Assembly: GCA_045647885.1 (NCBI GenBank) | Contig: JAZRMX010000040.1 | Location: 21,192-85,191 of the forward strand | From: HGM04593 sp045647885 | GTDB lineage: Bacteria; Bacteroidota; Bacteroidia; Bacteroidales; Bacteroidaceae | Reading direction: 5' to 3' | Length of the DNA stretch: 64,000 nucleotides | Part shown: positions 44,564 through 54,145 of the stretch, in pieces | How the letters are laid out: every line of letters starts with the position of its first letter | Position numbering within the stretch: the first letter of the stretch is position 1 | Position numbers and translations under genes: made by a program | Notes under the pieces: model-generated | What the model saw: only the letters and a program-made list of their open reading frames with translations | The model's database searches: none | What the model was told of the DNA's origin: nothing

Positions 44564-46240
44564 TTACTTATACATAAATCTCTTGATGCTGAGTTTGGGA
44601 GTCTTGGCAAAAGGTTCATCCATAAGTTCACAAACAGTAAGCTTGCTATATGCTGGCAACTTCTCGTTAAGAGCAAAGAGGTTCTCCTCCATAATAGACT
44701 GAAGTTCCTCAATTGTAACACCAGCCTCTTTTACAGCATCGGGGTTGGGAACAATGAGCGCAGCAAGACCGTGTTTGCGACCCACAACAAGCGACTCCAT
44801 AACCATAGGCAACTGGTTTACAAGCTCTTCAATCTCCTCGGGGTATACATTCTGACCATTTGCTGTAAGAATCATATTCTTGCAACGGCCCTTAATGAAT
44901 ATATTCTCGTTCTTGTTCATAGTTCCCATATCTCCGGTCTTCAACCAGCCATCAGCAGTAAAAGTAGCCTTTGTAGCCTCTTCGTTCTTGTAATAACCGG
45001 CCATAACAGAAATACCTTTTACCTGAATCTCACCGGGAATTGTTTCGGGGTTCTCCGAATCGATACGAACCTCAACACCGGGACGAGCAACAACACCGCA
45101 AGAACGAGCTATAGCAGCACGCCAAGGCATATAACTGATAAGAGGACCGCACTCTGTCATACCATAACCCACGGTGTAGGGGAATTTCATCTCGCGCATA
45201 AGCATCTCAACATCCTTGCTTATGGCAGCACCACCAATAATAACACCACCGCCGTTTACAAGCTTACCGCCAAAGGTCTCAACTAGTTTTGCACGTACTT
45301 TGCCAAGAATCAACGATTTGATACCGGGGATTGCAAGGAGAACACGCATTACGGGTTTCTTTAGCTGAGGCATAACGCGCATACGGAAGATCTTCTCCAC
45401 AAGCAAAGGCACGGTGAGGAACATAAAGGGTTTCACATCGGCAAGTGCCTTCAAAAGACGTGCAGGGATAGGTTTCTCGGTGAAGATATTAACGTGAGTT
45501 CCCGAAGTAATGGGGAACAAGAAGTCAAATACCTGGCCGAAGATATGCGCCAAAGGCAAGATTGAAAGCAAAGCATCCTCGTTTGTAGCTCCAATCTTCA
45601 CACGCGCATACTCCACGTTAGCCGACAAAGAGCCTCCGGTAAGCATCACACCCTTGGGAGAACTGCTGGTACCTGAAGTATAGCTGATAACGTTAAGTGC
45701 CTCAAAATCGCTCTTTGTATAATCAATAGATTCAGGCTTCACACCGCCGGGGAAACGTTTGGCAAAAGCTTTCTCTACCTCCTCTTTTAGATTGTCGAGC
45801 TTACCTTCGCAGTTAAGATGCACCTGCATACCTATTACATCAATAATACCGCAGAAGTTCTCTATTTCGTTAAACTGAGGAGTTATATTATCGCGTTTGA
45901 GATTACCCATAATGGTTTTGTCTACAAGCAACAAGCGGCTGTCCGACAAACGGGTAAGATCGGCAATATTCTGGGGAAGGAAATCGGGCAACAAAGGCAC
46001 AACAACCGAGTCGTATGTTACCACAGCAAGATAAGCAACGCACCACTCTGCCTGGTTACGCGCACAAAGAGCTATTTTTTCACCTTTTTCGATTCCACAC
46101 TTTTCAAAAAGCACGTGCATCTTCTCAATCTCCGACGCAACGGTTCCGTAAGTCAAAGTGTTTGCACCATAATTGGTCAATGCAGGACGATTCCAATTGG
46201 CCTTAATAGCTTCATCAATGTAAGACAAATAATGTTTCAT
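44564..46240 (-). CDS. AMP-forming acyl-CoA/acyl-ACP ligase, copy 2
   Basis: 558 aa. Motifs: VISYTSGTSSSPKGVML (P-loop), YGMTECGPLISYMPW, KTGDMGTMNKNENIFIKGRCKNMILTANGQNVYPEEI and TPKLSIKRFMYK with the expected catalytic-type lysine. Same length and layout as copies 1 and 3, separated from copy 3 by only 32 nt, so these two probably share an mRNA. No membrane segment is evident; probably a cytoplasmic peripheral enzyme activating fatty acids for phospholipid or lipid A synthesis. Confidence 0.88.
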   Translation of the reverse strand: MKHYLSYIDEAIKANWNRPALTNYGANTLTYGTVASEIEKMHVLFEKCGIEKGEKIALCARNQAEWCVAYLAVVTYDSVVVPLLPDFLPQNIADLTRLSDSRLLLVDKTIMGNLKRDNITPQFNEIENFCGIIDVIGMQVHLNCEGKLDNLKEEVEKAFAKRFPGGVKPESIDYTKSDFEALNVISYTSGTSSSPKGVMLTGGSLSANVEYARVKIGATNEDALLSILPLAHIFGQVFDFLFPITSGTHVNIFTEKPIPARLLKALADVKPFMFLTVPLLVEKIFRMRVMPQLKKPVMRVLLAIPGIKSLILGKVRAKLVETFGGKLVNGGGVIIGGAAISKDVEMLMREMKFPYTVGYGMTECGPLISYMPWRAAIARSCGVVARPGVEVRIDSENPETIPGEIQVKGISVMAGYYKNEEATKATFTADGWLKTGDMGTMNKNENIFIKGRCKNMILTANGQNVYPEEIEELVNQLPMVMESLVVGRKHGLAALIVPNPDAVKEAGVTIEELQSIMEENLFALNEKLPAYSKLTVCELMDEPFAKTPKLSIKRFMYK

Positions 46241-46272
46241 TTTATGATAGATTTGATTATTTGATTAGACAA

Positions 46273-47952
46273 TTAATTATACATAAATCTCTTGATACTC
46301 AATTTAGGAGTCTTCTCAAAAGGCTCGGTGCGCAGCTCGCAACGGCTCAACTGGCTGTAAGCAGGCAATTTATCGTTAAGCGCAAGCACGCTCTTCTCTA
46401 CAATCTCTTGAGCCTCGGCATCGGTAATACCGGCAGCCTTAACAGCGTCCTGGTTCAGCACCACAAGAGCAATAATAGAGTGCTTTCTGCCAACTACCAA
46501 CGATTCAAGCACGTAAGGAAGCTGGTTTATCATATCCTCAATCTCCTCGGGATAGACATTTTGGCCACTACCTGTAAGAATCATATTCTTGCAACGACCT
46601 TTTATATATACCACACCGGCACGGTCACGTATACCCATATCGCCGGTCTTCAACCAACCGTCAGATGTGAAAGAAGCCTTTGTAGCCTCTTCATTCTTAT
46701 AATATCCGGTAGTCACCACATCGCCACGCACCTGAATTTCACCGGGAACGCGAGAAGGAGCATCGGAATCAATGCGGAATTCAATTGTGGGAGATGTAAT
46801 ATCACCTCGGTTCTGCAATGTGGGGTGAGCCCAGCCCTTATAGCTGATAAGAGGACCGCACTCGGTCATACCATAACCAACAGCATAAGGTATCTTTATC
46901 TTCTGCATAACCATATCGACATCGCGGCTTATAGCAGCTCCACCAATAAAGAAACCAAACTTGCCAAGATTACCACCGAATACATCGAGAATCTTTGCGC
47001 GCACCTTCTTAAATATAGCCTGACGCACCCAGGGCAGGGCTGTAAGGAACTTCATAACAGGCTTGTTAAGAGTGGGAATAACCTTCGAACGGAATATCTT
47101 TTCCACAAGCAAGGGCACGGTGAGGAATATCACAGGCTTAATATCAGAGAGAGCCTTAAGCAATCTCACAGGCACAGGACGCTCTGTAAAGATATGTATG
47201 TGACAAGCACTGCAGAAGAGGAAAATGAAATCAAAAGCCAAGCCAAAGATGTGAGCCAAGGGCAATATTGAAAGTGAAGAATTATACTCATCCTCGTTGA
47301 TAGGAACCAATTTGCGAGCCATCTCAAGGTTACCGGAAAGCGACCTTGCCGGCAGCATTACACCTTTAGGAGAGCTGCTTGTTCCCGATGTATAACTGAT
47401 AACAGAAATCTTATCAAGGTCACCAGCCATCAGATTAACATCCGCAGCAGAAAATCCATTGGCAAAGCGCGCTGCAAAAAGAGTTTCAAGTTCTTCGTGC
47501 GATACTTTAATATCGCTATTGCAACCATCAATGGTACTGCCATTTACAATATCAATAACACCATCAAGTTTATCAAAAGAAGCAATTTTCTCAAGAACTT
47601 TATCTCTGGTTAATCCACCAAGTATATTCTTATCGACAAACAGCAGACGGCTGTCCGAAAGATTAGTAAGGTCGGCAATGTTCTGCGGCAGAAAATCGGG
47701 CAATAAAGGAACTGCCACTGCACCATAAGAGGTTATCGCAAGGAATGTAATGCACCACTCGGCTGAATTTCTAGCACAGATGGCAACGTGCTCACCTTCT
47801 TTTATATCATACTTCGCAAAAAGTATATGCAACTTTGAGATTTGCTCAGCAATTTGGGCATACGTATATGTATTGGCGCCATAATTTGAGATAGCAGGCT
47901 TACCCCAATGCTTTTTAATCGTCTCTTCGACGTAAGACAAATAATGTTTCAT
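46273..47952 (-). CDS. AMP-forming acyl-CoA/acyl-ACP ligase, copy 3
   Basis: 559 aa from the ATG at 47952 (the next upstream ATG adds only seven residues and does not match the other copies). Motifs: VISYTSGTSSSPKGVML, YGMTECGPLISYKGW, KTGDMGIRDRAGVVYIKGRCKN and TPKLSIKRFMYN. The three copies differ mainly in the middle substrate-binding part. Most distal from the terminator and therefore first in the transcription order; the upstream 430-nt gap probably carries the promoter. Confidence 0.88.
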   Translation of the reverse strand: MKHYLSYVEETIKKHWGKPAISNYGANTYTYAQIAEQISKLHILFAKYDIKEGEHVAICARNSAEWCITFLAITSYGAVAVPLLPDFLPQNIADLTNLSDSRLLFVDKNILGGLTRDKVLEKIASFDKLDGVIDIVNGSTIDGCNSDIKVSHEELETLFAARFANGFSAADVNLMAGDLDKISVISYTSGTSSSPKGVMLPARSLSGNLEMARKLVPINEDEYNSSLSILPLAHIFGLAFDFIFLFCSACHIHIFTERPVPVRLLKALSDIKPVIFLTVPLLVEKIFRSKVIPTLNKPVMKFLTALPWVRQAIFKKVRAKILDVFGGNLGKFGFFIGGAAISRDVDMVMQKIKIPYAVGYGMTECGPLISYKGWAHPTLQNRGDITSPTIEFRIDSDAPSRVPGEIQVRGDVVTTGYYKNEEATKASFTSDGWLKTGDMGIRDRAGVVYIKGRCKNMILTGSGQNVYPEEIEDMINQLPYVLESLVVGRKHSIIALVVLNQDAVKAAGITDAEAQEIVEKSVLALNDKLPAYSQLSRCELRTEPFEKTPKLSIKRFMYN

Positions 47953-48384
47953 AATAAATAATTTTGTAAGCAACTTGAAAAACCGTAAGGCGTGACACCG
48001 CTAAAACCGCAAGCATCTATCACCACACAAGTGTTCCATTTTACATTTTCTGTGCAAATGTCGCTATTCATTTCCATATTGTCTAATTTTAGCGACACAC
48101 AGCTGTTCCTTGTGATGAAAACACGAAATTTGGGGTGAAATTTGGGATTTTGGGGTGAAATTCGAAGTAGGATTTCGCTATTTTTACCACTGAAATTCAC
48201 AGACCAGCCAATCGGGAAGGTAGAACAGACTACCCTGAAACAGCCTAAAACCCTATTGTAAAGAAAATGGCAAGCAAAAATAGAAAAAAAAGATAAAAAA
48301 ATAGTTTTTTTGAACAAACCTATTAACTTTGCGGTAGTGAGACAAGAAATTTGTAATACGAACAGACCATAAATTCAAGTACCT
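47953..48384. other. Intergenic region with short direct repeats and -7-like box
   Basis: Holds no convincing gene. A 14-nt sequence TTTGGGGTGAAATT occurs twice, at 48129-48142 and 48149-48162 (20-nt period). A TAACTTTG at 48324-48331 could be the -7 element for the gene at 48385. A 122-codon minus-strand frame here has a hydrophobic start but no other support. Confidence 0.4.
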
Positions 48385-50160
48385 ATGAAAAAGAAGGTAA
48401 GATTCAGTTTAGTTTACCGCGATATGTTTCAGTCATCGGGTAAATTTCAGCCATTGGCCGATCAGCTACAAAAAATAGCGCCGGCAATAATAGAAATGGG
48501 ATGTTTTGCCCGTGTCGAAACAAACGGAGGAGCTTTTGAGCAGGTAAACCTGATGGCAGGTGAAAACCCCAATAAAGCCGTGCGCACTTTCACAAAACCA
48601 TTCAACGAAGCCGGCATACAGACACATATGCTTGACAGAGCGCTGAATGCGCTACGTATGTTCCCCGTCCCCGCCGACGTACGTCGTATGATGTATAAGG
48701 TGAAAAAGGCACAGGGTGTGGATATCACACGAATATTCTGCGGTCTCAACGACACACGCAATATTATACCTTCTATTAAATATGCGCTCGAGGCCGGAAT
48801 GATACCCCAGGCAACGCTCTGCATCACAAGCTCGCCAATACACACTGTGGAATATTACAGCAATATGGCATATGAGCTGATTGCTGCCGGAGCACAGGAA
48901 ATATGCTTGAAGGATATGGCAGGCATTGGCCGCCCCGACTTTCTTGGCCGCTTGGTAAAAAGCATTAAGGAGAAACACCCCGAAATCATTATACAATACC
49001 ACGGGCACAGCGGCCCCGGCCTTTCTATGGCATCAATTCTTGAGGTTTGCAAAAATGGTTGCGATATTATAGACACCGCAATAGAGCCGTTATCTTGGGG
49101 TAAGGTACACCCGGACATCATAAGCGTGCAGGCAATGCTGAAAGATGCAGGGTTCGATGTTCCCGAGATAAATATGAACGCATATATGAAGGCCCGCAGC
49201 CTCACACAGGAATTCATTGACGATTGGTTGGGTGTGTTTATGGACAACAACAACAAACTTATGAGCTCACTGCTACTCACAAGCGGCCTCCCCGGTGGTA
49301 TGATGGGCTCAATGATGTCCGACCTCGCCGGCGTGCATAAAGGAATAAACGGAATACTGCAAAGCAAAGGAAAACCCACATACACCCTCGACGAGCTTAT
49401 GGTGGAACTCTTCAACGAAGTAGCATACGTGTGGCCTCGCGTGGGCTATCCCCCACTCGTTACCCCATTCAGCCAATACGTAAAGAACATTGCGTTGATG
49501 AACCTTTTGAGCCGCGCACAGGACGAACCACGCTTCAGCCGTATGGACGAGAGTATGTGGGGTATGATACTCGGCAAGAGCGGACGCCTGCCAGGCGAAC
49601 TTGCTCCCGAAATTATTGAACTCGCCAAAGAGAAAGGCTATGAATTCACCACAGCCGACCCGCAGAGCTTCTACCCCGACGCCCTCGACAAATACCGCAA
49701 GGAGATGGAAGAACTTGGCTGGGATACCGGTGAGGACGACGAAGAACTTTGGGAGTTTGCAATGCACGAGCGCCAATACCGCGACTACAAGAGCGGCGTA
49801 GCCAAGGAACGTTTCCTTGCCGACATTGAAAAAGCGAAAGAGAGCGAAATGGCAAAGAACGGCGTAAGCATTGAAGAGATTAAAGCCATAAAGCACGCAA
49901 AAGCCGACCCCATAGTTGCTCCATCAAAAGGCCAGCTCATTTGGGAGATTGCCACAGATGGTGAGTCGCAAGCGCCTGCAATCGGCCGTCGCTACGAAGC
50001 CGACGAAATTTTCTGCAGCATAATTACACCGTGGGGCGAATTGCAACCCGTTGCCACAGGTTTGGGTGGTCGCATAGTGGAGATATGCGCAGCGCAGGGA
50101 GCCCACGTTAATCGCGGAGAGATTATCGCCTACATTCAACGCGACGAACTTTTTGCATAA
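48385..50160 (+). CDS. Carboxyltransferase-type protein (PycB/OadA-like) without biotin lysine
   Basis: 591 aa. The N-terminal part is a conserved carboxyltransferase TIM barrel: VYRDMFQSSG, the LKDMAGIGRP lysine and QYHGHSGPGLSM with the metal-binding HxH. The C-terminal end is shaped like a biotinyl domain (PWGELQPVATGLGGRIVEI, AAQGAHVNRGEII), but where an AMKM motif should supply the biotin lysine it reads CSIITPWG. So it could not carry biotin itself. It may transfer carboxyl groups to or from a separate carrier or act as a plain decarboxylase or lyase. Normal length for the family; no other biotin genes nearby. Confidence 0.75.
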   Translation: MKKKVRFSLVYRDMFQSSGKFQPLADQLQKIAPAIIEMGCFARVETNGGAFEQVNLMAGENPNKAVRTFTKPFNEAGIQTHMLDRALNALRMFPVPADVRRMMYKVKKAQGVDITRIFCGLNDTRNIIPSIKYALEAGMIPQATLCITSSPIHTVEYYSNMAYELIAAGAQEICLKDMAGIGRPDFLGRLVKSIKEKHPEIIIQYHGHSGPGLSMASILEVCKNGCDIIDTAIEPLSWGKVHPDIISVQAMLKDAGFDVPEINMNAYMKARSLTQEFIDDWLGVFMDNNNKLMSSLLLTSGLPGGMMGSMMSDLAGVHKGINGILQSKGKPTYTLDELMVELFNEVAYVWPRVGYPPLVTPFSQYVKNIALMNLLSRAQDEPRFSRMDESMWGMILGKSGRLPGELAPEIIELAKEKGYEFTTADPQSFYPDALDKYRKEMEELGWDTGEDDEELWEFAMHERQYRDYKSGVAKERFLADIEKAKESEMAKNGVSIEEIKAIKHAKADPIVAPSKGQLIWEIATDGESQAPAIGRRYEADEIFCSIITPWGELQPVATGLGGRIVEICAAQGAHVNRGEIIAYIQRDELFA

Positions 50161-50181
50161 AACATTTTTAATAGTATTCAT

Positions 50182-50214
50182 AAAATGAGCGAGGAAATAT
50201 TCCTCGCTCATTTT
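50182..50214 (+). terminator. Terminator of the carboxyltransferase-type gene
   Basis: AAAATGAGCGAGGA / TCCTCGCTCATTTT hairpin, followed by GTAT. Confidence 0.85.
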
Positions 50215-50335
50215 GTATATACCCCACTCTCTTTAAACACGAAATATTAGAGCTTTATTTATGGTAAATTTATTTTACAAAAAGACAGTAAATATTACAA
50301 TAGCAAAAACACCAATAACCACAAAACAAGATAAA

Positions 50336-50381
50336 AACAAAGAAGATGACTCAAAAGTCTTTTTGTGTCATCTTCTTTGTT
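50336..50381 (-). terminator. Terminator of the Cthe_2159-type lipoprotein gene
   Basis: AACAAAGAAGATGAC / GTCATCTTCTTTGTT, followed on the minus strand by TTTTATC. It closely resembles the palindrome at 10442-10483. Confidence 0.85.
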
Positions 50382-50434
50382 TAGAATTGAATAAAAAGAG
50401 CATTTTTAGTCAACCTCATAATATACAATAGCAA

Positions 50435-52459
50435 TCATCTCCACCCTTCACTTGGCAATTCACCATTCTCCATAACTCCACCAAGAGGTTCAAAACCACC
50501 GGGAGGAGGTGGAAGCATTTTACCACCCTCAAAAGGATTAAAACCGGCAGGGGGAGCGGGGGAACCACCAGGTAATTTGTTACCCACAGCTTTTATAGTA
50601 TCGGGGTTTATAAAGCGTGACTCACCATTCTTGTCAATGACAGCAAGCAAGCCACCCTGTTGCCAAGTGACCACATCACCCACAACCTGCGCCTTGCCCG
50701 CAAGATAAAGCCCGCAACCCACAGGAGAGCCACCGGTCACGGTGTCACTCATAAACATTGAATATTCACCACCCTTCAGCATTGAGGGAGAAGAAACCAC
50801 CAGCGAAGCATTGTTCAGCGAACGCGGCAGACGATAAGTGAGCAGCACACAGCCTTCATTGTCGGCAATATTAAAGTAACGACCCTCTTCGGCATTTACA
50901 CCACACCACGCAACCACGGCATTCCCTGTCTCGCGATTTTTGGGAAGAGCCGGTGACGGGCCGAAAGAGCCTCCCAGAGAGATTAATGTTCCGCCACGCA
51001 GTGTAAAATCCTGTTCAAAATCGCAATCCACACCCTGCTCGGGAGTGTGCGAGCCATTGGCTATGAGCATACCTCCATTTATGCTTATCTTCGCATTGCT
51101 GTCCACGCCATCGTTCGATGCCGAATAGACAAATACACGACCTGCATTCAGTATAAAATCGCCACCGGTATTTATAGCATCGTCATAAGCATACACATAA
51201 AGTTCTGCACCATCACCTGCTACAATAATATCGTCTTTAGATTCCACACCCTCGCTGCGTTCGCCCTTTCCATAGACAAGAACCTCAATTTTTCCACCAT
51301 TTACCAGTATAGTACTGTCGCACTTGATACCCTTGGCCGATGCGTGGGCATTAAGGTCTATGGGATGGTTGACATCTCCACCCGTAGTCATCACCGAGAG
51401 TAAACCACCATCAATCTGCAACAGGCCGTCGCAATTTATTCCTTTACCGGCATCGCCTTCGCTCACAAGCGCCACATTGGCATTGTTCATATAGGTGTTC
51501 ACACCGCTTTTTATGCACGACGATGAGCTGTAATCGCCTTTCTTCTCGGCATAGAGCGCACCACCCGCCGTGTGTACCTTAAGCTCTCCACCCAATAGAA
51601 AAACCGATTCTTTACTCTTTAATCCCTTTGCCGCAGCACCCTGCACATCAACAATCAAGGCACCGTCATAAATATAAATATTGCGCGCGGCTATTGCATC
51701 GGCCTTGTCGGCAGCAGTACCGGCTGTTATAGTTCCACCCAGCATTACAAAGTTACCCTGCTTCACCTTAAGCACATTCTTGAGCGCTGTTGCGTGAAGT
51801 TCTCCGCAAGCAAATACAAATCCTTTTATAACATTAAAGGCTGAAGCCGCGGCATAATCGACCATAATGCGCGCACTATCGACATAAAGAATACCTGTTG
51901 AGCGCACAGCATCGCGACGCGTAGCCTGCAGACAGATATCAACGCCGCCGCAAAATACAGCATCTCCCAAAAGTGAGACTGTCGAGGCCAATTTATCGGT
52001 AACAGCCGACGAAACAAGTTCGTCGGTAAAAGTAGCAACCGAGCCGCGAATAAAAATCTTCTCTTTTGAAGAGACCGTAAAGGCATCACGCCCCACCGAA
52101 TGAATATCTACACTGTCGAGTGTGAGCAAAGGAGAAAACTCACTCTGCAACAGGAAAGAACCCTTGTCGGTTGTACCGCACAGCAGGTACTCAACCCCCT
52201 GCACCGAAGAGCGTAAATGAACATTGGCACCGGCAACCTCGGCTGTAACACCTGCCGGCAACTGCGAAAGTTTCACCTTTGAACCATTGAACTCCACCAC
52301 CACTTTCGTTGCATAAGCCTCGGGAGAGAGTTTAACTGCGGCCGACAACTGCGGAGCCTGCACAGGAATATCCTTAATAATATCAATCTTTTCTTGTCTC
52401 ATTTCGCCATTACAAGCAAAAAGCAACATAGAGAGAAGAGAAAAAACAATCTTTTTCAT
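50435..52459 (-). CDS. Carbohydrate-binding (Cthe_2159-type) beta-helix lipoprotein
   Basis: 674 aa from the ATG at 52459, which starts a lipoprotein signal (lipobox LFAC, Cys16); earlier frames would miss it. Repeating segments such as GALIVDVQGAAAKGLKSKES, GGELKVHTAGGALYAEKKGD and AKGIKCDSTILVNGGKIEV are typical of right-handed beta-helix proteins of family PF14262. The C-terminal 40 residues are Pro/Gly-rich. It probably sits at the outer membrane and binds polysaccharide or calcium. It lies downstream of aspA and is separated by a 71-nt gap. Confidence 0.82.
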   Translation of the reverse strand: MKKIVFSLLSMLLFACNGEMRQEKIDIIKDIPVQAPQLSAAVKLSPEAYATKVVVEFNGSKVKLSQLPAGVTAEVAGANVHLRSSVQGVEYLLCGTTDKGSFLLQSEFSPLLTLDSVDIHSVGRDAFTVSSKEKIFIRGSVATFTDELVSSAVTDKLASTVSLLGDAVFCGGVDICLQATRRDAVRSTGILYVDSARIMVDYAAASAFNVIKGFVFACGELHATALKNVLKVKQGNFVMLGGTITAGTAADKADAIAARNIYIYDGALIVDVQGAAAKGLKSKESVFLLGGELKVHTAGGALYAEKKGDYSSSSCIKSGVNTYMNNANVALVSEGDAGKGINCDGLLQIDGGLLSVMTTGGDVNHPIDLNAHASAKGIKCDSTILVNGGKIEVLVYGKGERSEGVESKDDIIVAGDGAELYVYAYDDAINTGGDFILNAGRVFVYSASNDGVDSNAKISINGGMLIANGSHTPEQGVDCDFEQDFTLRGGTLISLGGSFGPSPALPKNRETGNAVVAWCGVNAEEGRYFNIADNEGCVLLTYRLPRSLNNASLVVSSPSMLKGGEYSMFMSDTVTGGSPVGCGLYLAGKAQVVGDVVTWQQGGLLAVIDKNGESRFINPDTIKAVGNKLPGGSPAPPAGFNPFEGGKMLPPPPGGFEPLGGVMENGELPSEGWR

Positions 52460-52488
52460 TCCACAAAAAATTAAGGAACATAAAGTTT

Positions 52489-52515
52489 GATGGCCCGCCT
52501 TTAGAGCGAGCCATC
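52489..52515 (-). terminator. Weak terminator of aspA
   Basis: GATGGC / GCCATC hairpin with a short CGC/GCG extension, T-poor tail. Confidence 0.45.
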
Positions 52516-52530
52516 GTTTATAATTGCATT

Positions 52531-53949
52531 TCAATAACGTCTTTTTGGCTTAATCGCGTAAGGCGCAATCATCTTTTCGGGACGGAGAAGCTCGTCAAGT
52601 TCCTCTTTAGAAATAAGTTTCTCTTCGAGTACAAGGTCATAAATACTGCGATTCTCCTTCAATGCACGCTTTGCAAGACGGTCGGTATTCTCGAAACCGA
52701 TAACAGGGTTAAGAGCTGTAGCAATACCGATACTTCCCAAAACAAGTTCCTTGCAATGACCCTCATTGGCAGTAATACCATCTACACAAAGAACGCGCAA
52801 ACGTGTAAGACCCTTGAGCATCATACGAATAGAAGAAAGCATAGAGTGAACAATTATAGGCTCCATAGCATTCAACTGCAACTGACCGGCCTCGGCTGCA
52901 AAAGTAACGGTAAGGTCGTTACCAATTACACTGTAGCAAATCTGGTTCACAAGCTCGGGAATAACGGGGTTCACCTTGCCGGGCATAAGGTTAGAACCAG
53001 GAACCACAGCAGGAAGGTTAATCTCGTTCAAGCCGCAACGGGGACCGCTCGCAAGCAAACGAAGGTCGTTACAGATTTTAGACAACTTAACAGCCAAACG
53101 TTTCAAAGCCGAAGAGTACATAACCGAAGAACCGGCATCAGATGTCGCCTCCACAAGGTTACCTGCAAGCACGAATTTCTTGCCCGAGATTACACGCAAA
53201 GCATCAACAGCAGTGTGTGAATAACCGGGAACGGTATTGATACCTGTACCAATGGCAGTAGCACCCAAGTTCACCTCAAGGAACAAAGAAGCAATCTCTG
53301 TCAAGCGACTAACCTCTTCGTCGAGAGTAACGGCAAATGCCTCGAACTCCTGACCAAGGGTCATAGGCACTGCATCCTGCAACTGAGTACGTCCCATCTT
53401 AATAATGTGGTCGAACTCCTTACCCTTTGCGCGGAAAGCAGCAATAAGACGCTGAAGCTCACGCACAAGGTCCTCATTATGAAGAATGAAACAGAGCTTG
53501 AAAGCTGTGGGGTAAGCATCGTTGGTCGATTGCGACAAATCCACGTGCTCGGTGGGACTACAATACTGGTATTCGCCCTTGTTGTGGCCCATAATCTCAA
53601 GCGCACGGTTAGCAACCACCTCATTAATATTCATATTGGTAGAAGTACCTGCACCACCCTGGATGAGGTCAATGGGGAACTGGTCGCTGAGCGCGCCCTC
53701 CATAATTTCCTCACAAGCCTTCTTGATAGCTGCGCCAATATTCTCGTCGAGTGAACCGAGCGACACGTTAGCGTGTGCAGCAGCCCACTTCACCATAGCC
53801 AAAGCCTTTATATAATAAGGATGCTCGCCGATTGACAAGCCGCTGACATCTCTAAAATTAACCAAAGCTCTCAAAGTCTGGGCGCCATAGTACGCATCGG
53901 CAGGCACCTGAATTTCGCCCAATGAATCGTGTTCAAGACGTGTTTTCAT
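52531..53949 (-). CDS. aspA: Aspartate ammonia-lyase
   Basis: 472 aa from the ATG at 53949 (MKTRLEHDSLGEIQVP; the upstream ATG adds a non-conserved stretch). The fumarase/aspartase signature GSNLMPGKVNP and the segments TSTNMNINEVVANRALE and GINTVPGYSH are intact. It splits aspartate to fumarate and ammonia, feeding the fumarate respiration and succinate fermentation usual in Bacteroidales. A -7-type TATCTTCG lies at 54009-54016 upstream. Confidence 0.95.
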   Translation of the reverse strand: MKTRLEHDSLGEIQVPADAYYGAQTLRALVNFRDVSGLSIGEHPYYIKALAMVKWAAAHANVSLGSLDENIGAAIKKACEEIMEGALSDQFPIDLIQGGAGTSTNMNINEVVANRALEIMGHNKGEYQYCSPTEHVDLSQSTNDAYPTAFKLCFILHNEDLVRELQRLIAAFRAKGKEFDHIIKMGRTQLQDAVPMTLGQEFEAFAVTLDEEVSRLTEIASLFLEVNLGATAIGTGINTVPGYSHTAVDALRVISGKKFVLAGNLVEATSDAGSSVMYSSALKRLAVKLSKICNDLRLLASGPRCGLNEINLPAVVPGSNLMPGKVNPVIPELVNQICYSVIGNDLTVTFAAEAGQLQLNAMEPIIVHSMLSSIRMMLKGLTRLRVLCVDGITANEGHCKELVLGSIGIATALNPVIGFENTDRLAKRALKENRSIYDLVLEEKLISKEELDELLRPEKMIAPYAIKPKRRY

Positions 53950-54008
53950 TATCTTTTGTTTTTTATGTAAATTCAAATTAAAATATCGCTTTTCAGCATT
54001 ATCAAGTG

Positions 54009-54042
54009 CGAAGATATAAATTAATTATCTTTTTAACGCAAA
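54009..54042 (-). promoter_or_regulatory. aspA promoter
   Basis: Minus strand TTTG (54039-54042), 22 nt, TATCTTCG (54009-54016). Spacing slightly long. Confidence 0.5.
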
Positions 54043-54086
54043 GAAGACTGTTTTTTTAATAAAAAAACATAAATCGCAAGAAAATG

Positions 54087-54118
54087 TTTGACAAAAGAGA
54101 AAAATCCGACTACATTAG
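54087..54118 (+). promoter_or_regulatory. Promoter of the SIMPL gene
   Basis: TTTG (54087-54090), 20 nt, TACATTAG (54111-54118); 27 nt upstream of the ATG. Confidence 0.6.
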
Positions 54119-54145
54119 AGCCGTAAAACCATAAAAAAACAGATT

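Noticed and set aside
47949..48317. A 122-codon minus frame with a hydrophobic start
   Set aside because: No family resemblance, lies in AT-rich intergenic DNA next to the acyl ligase promoter region.
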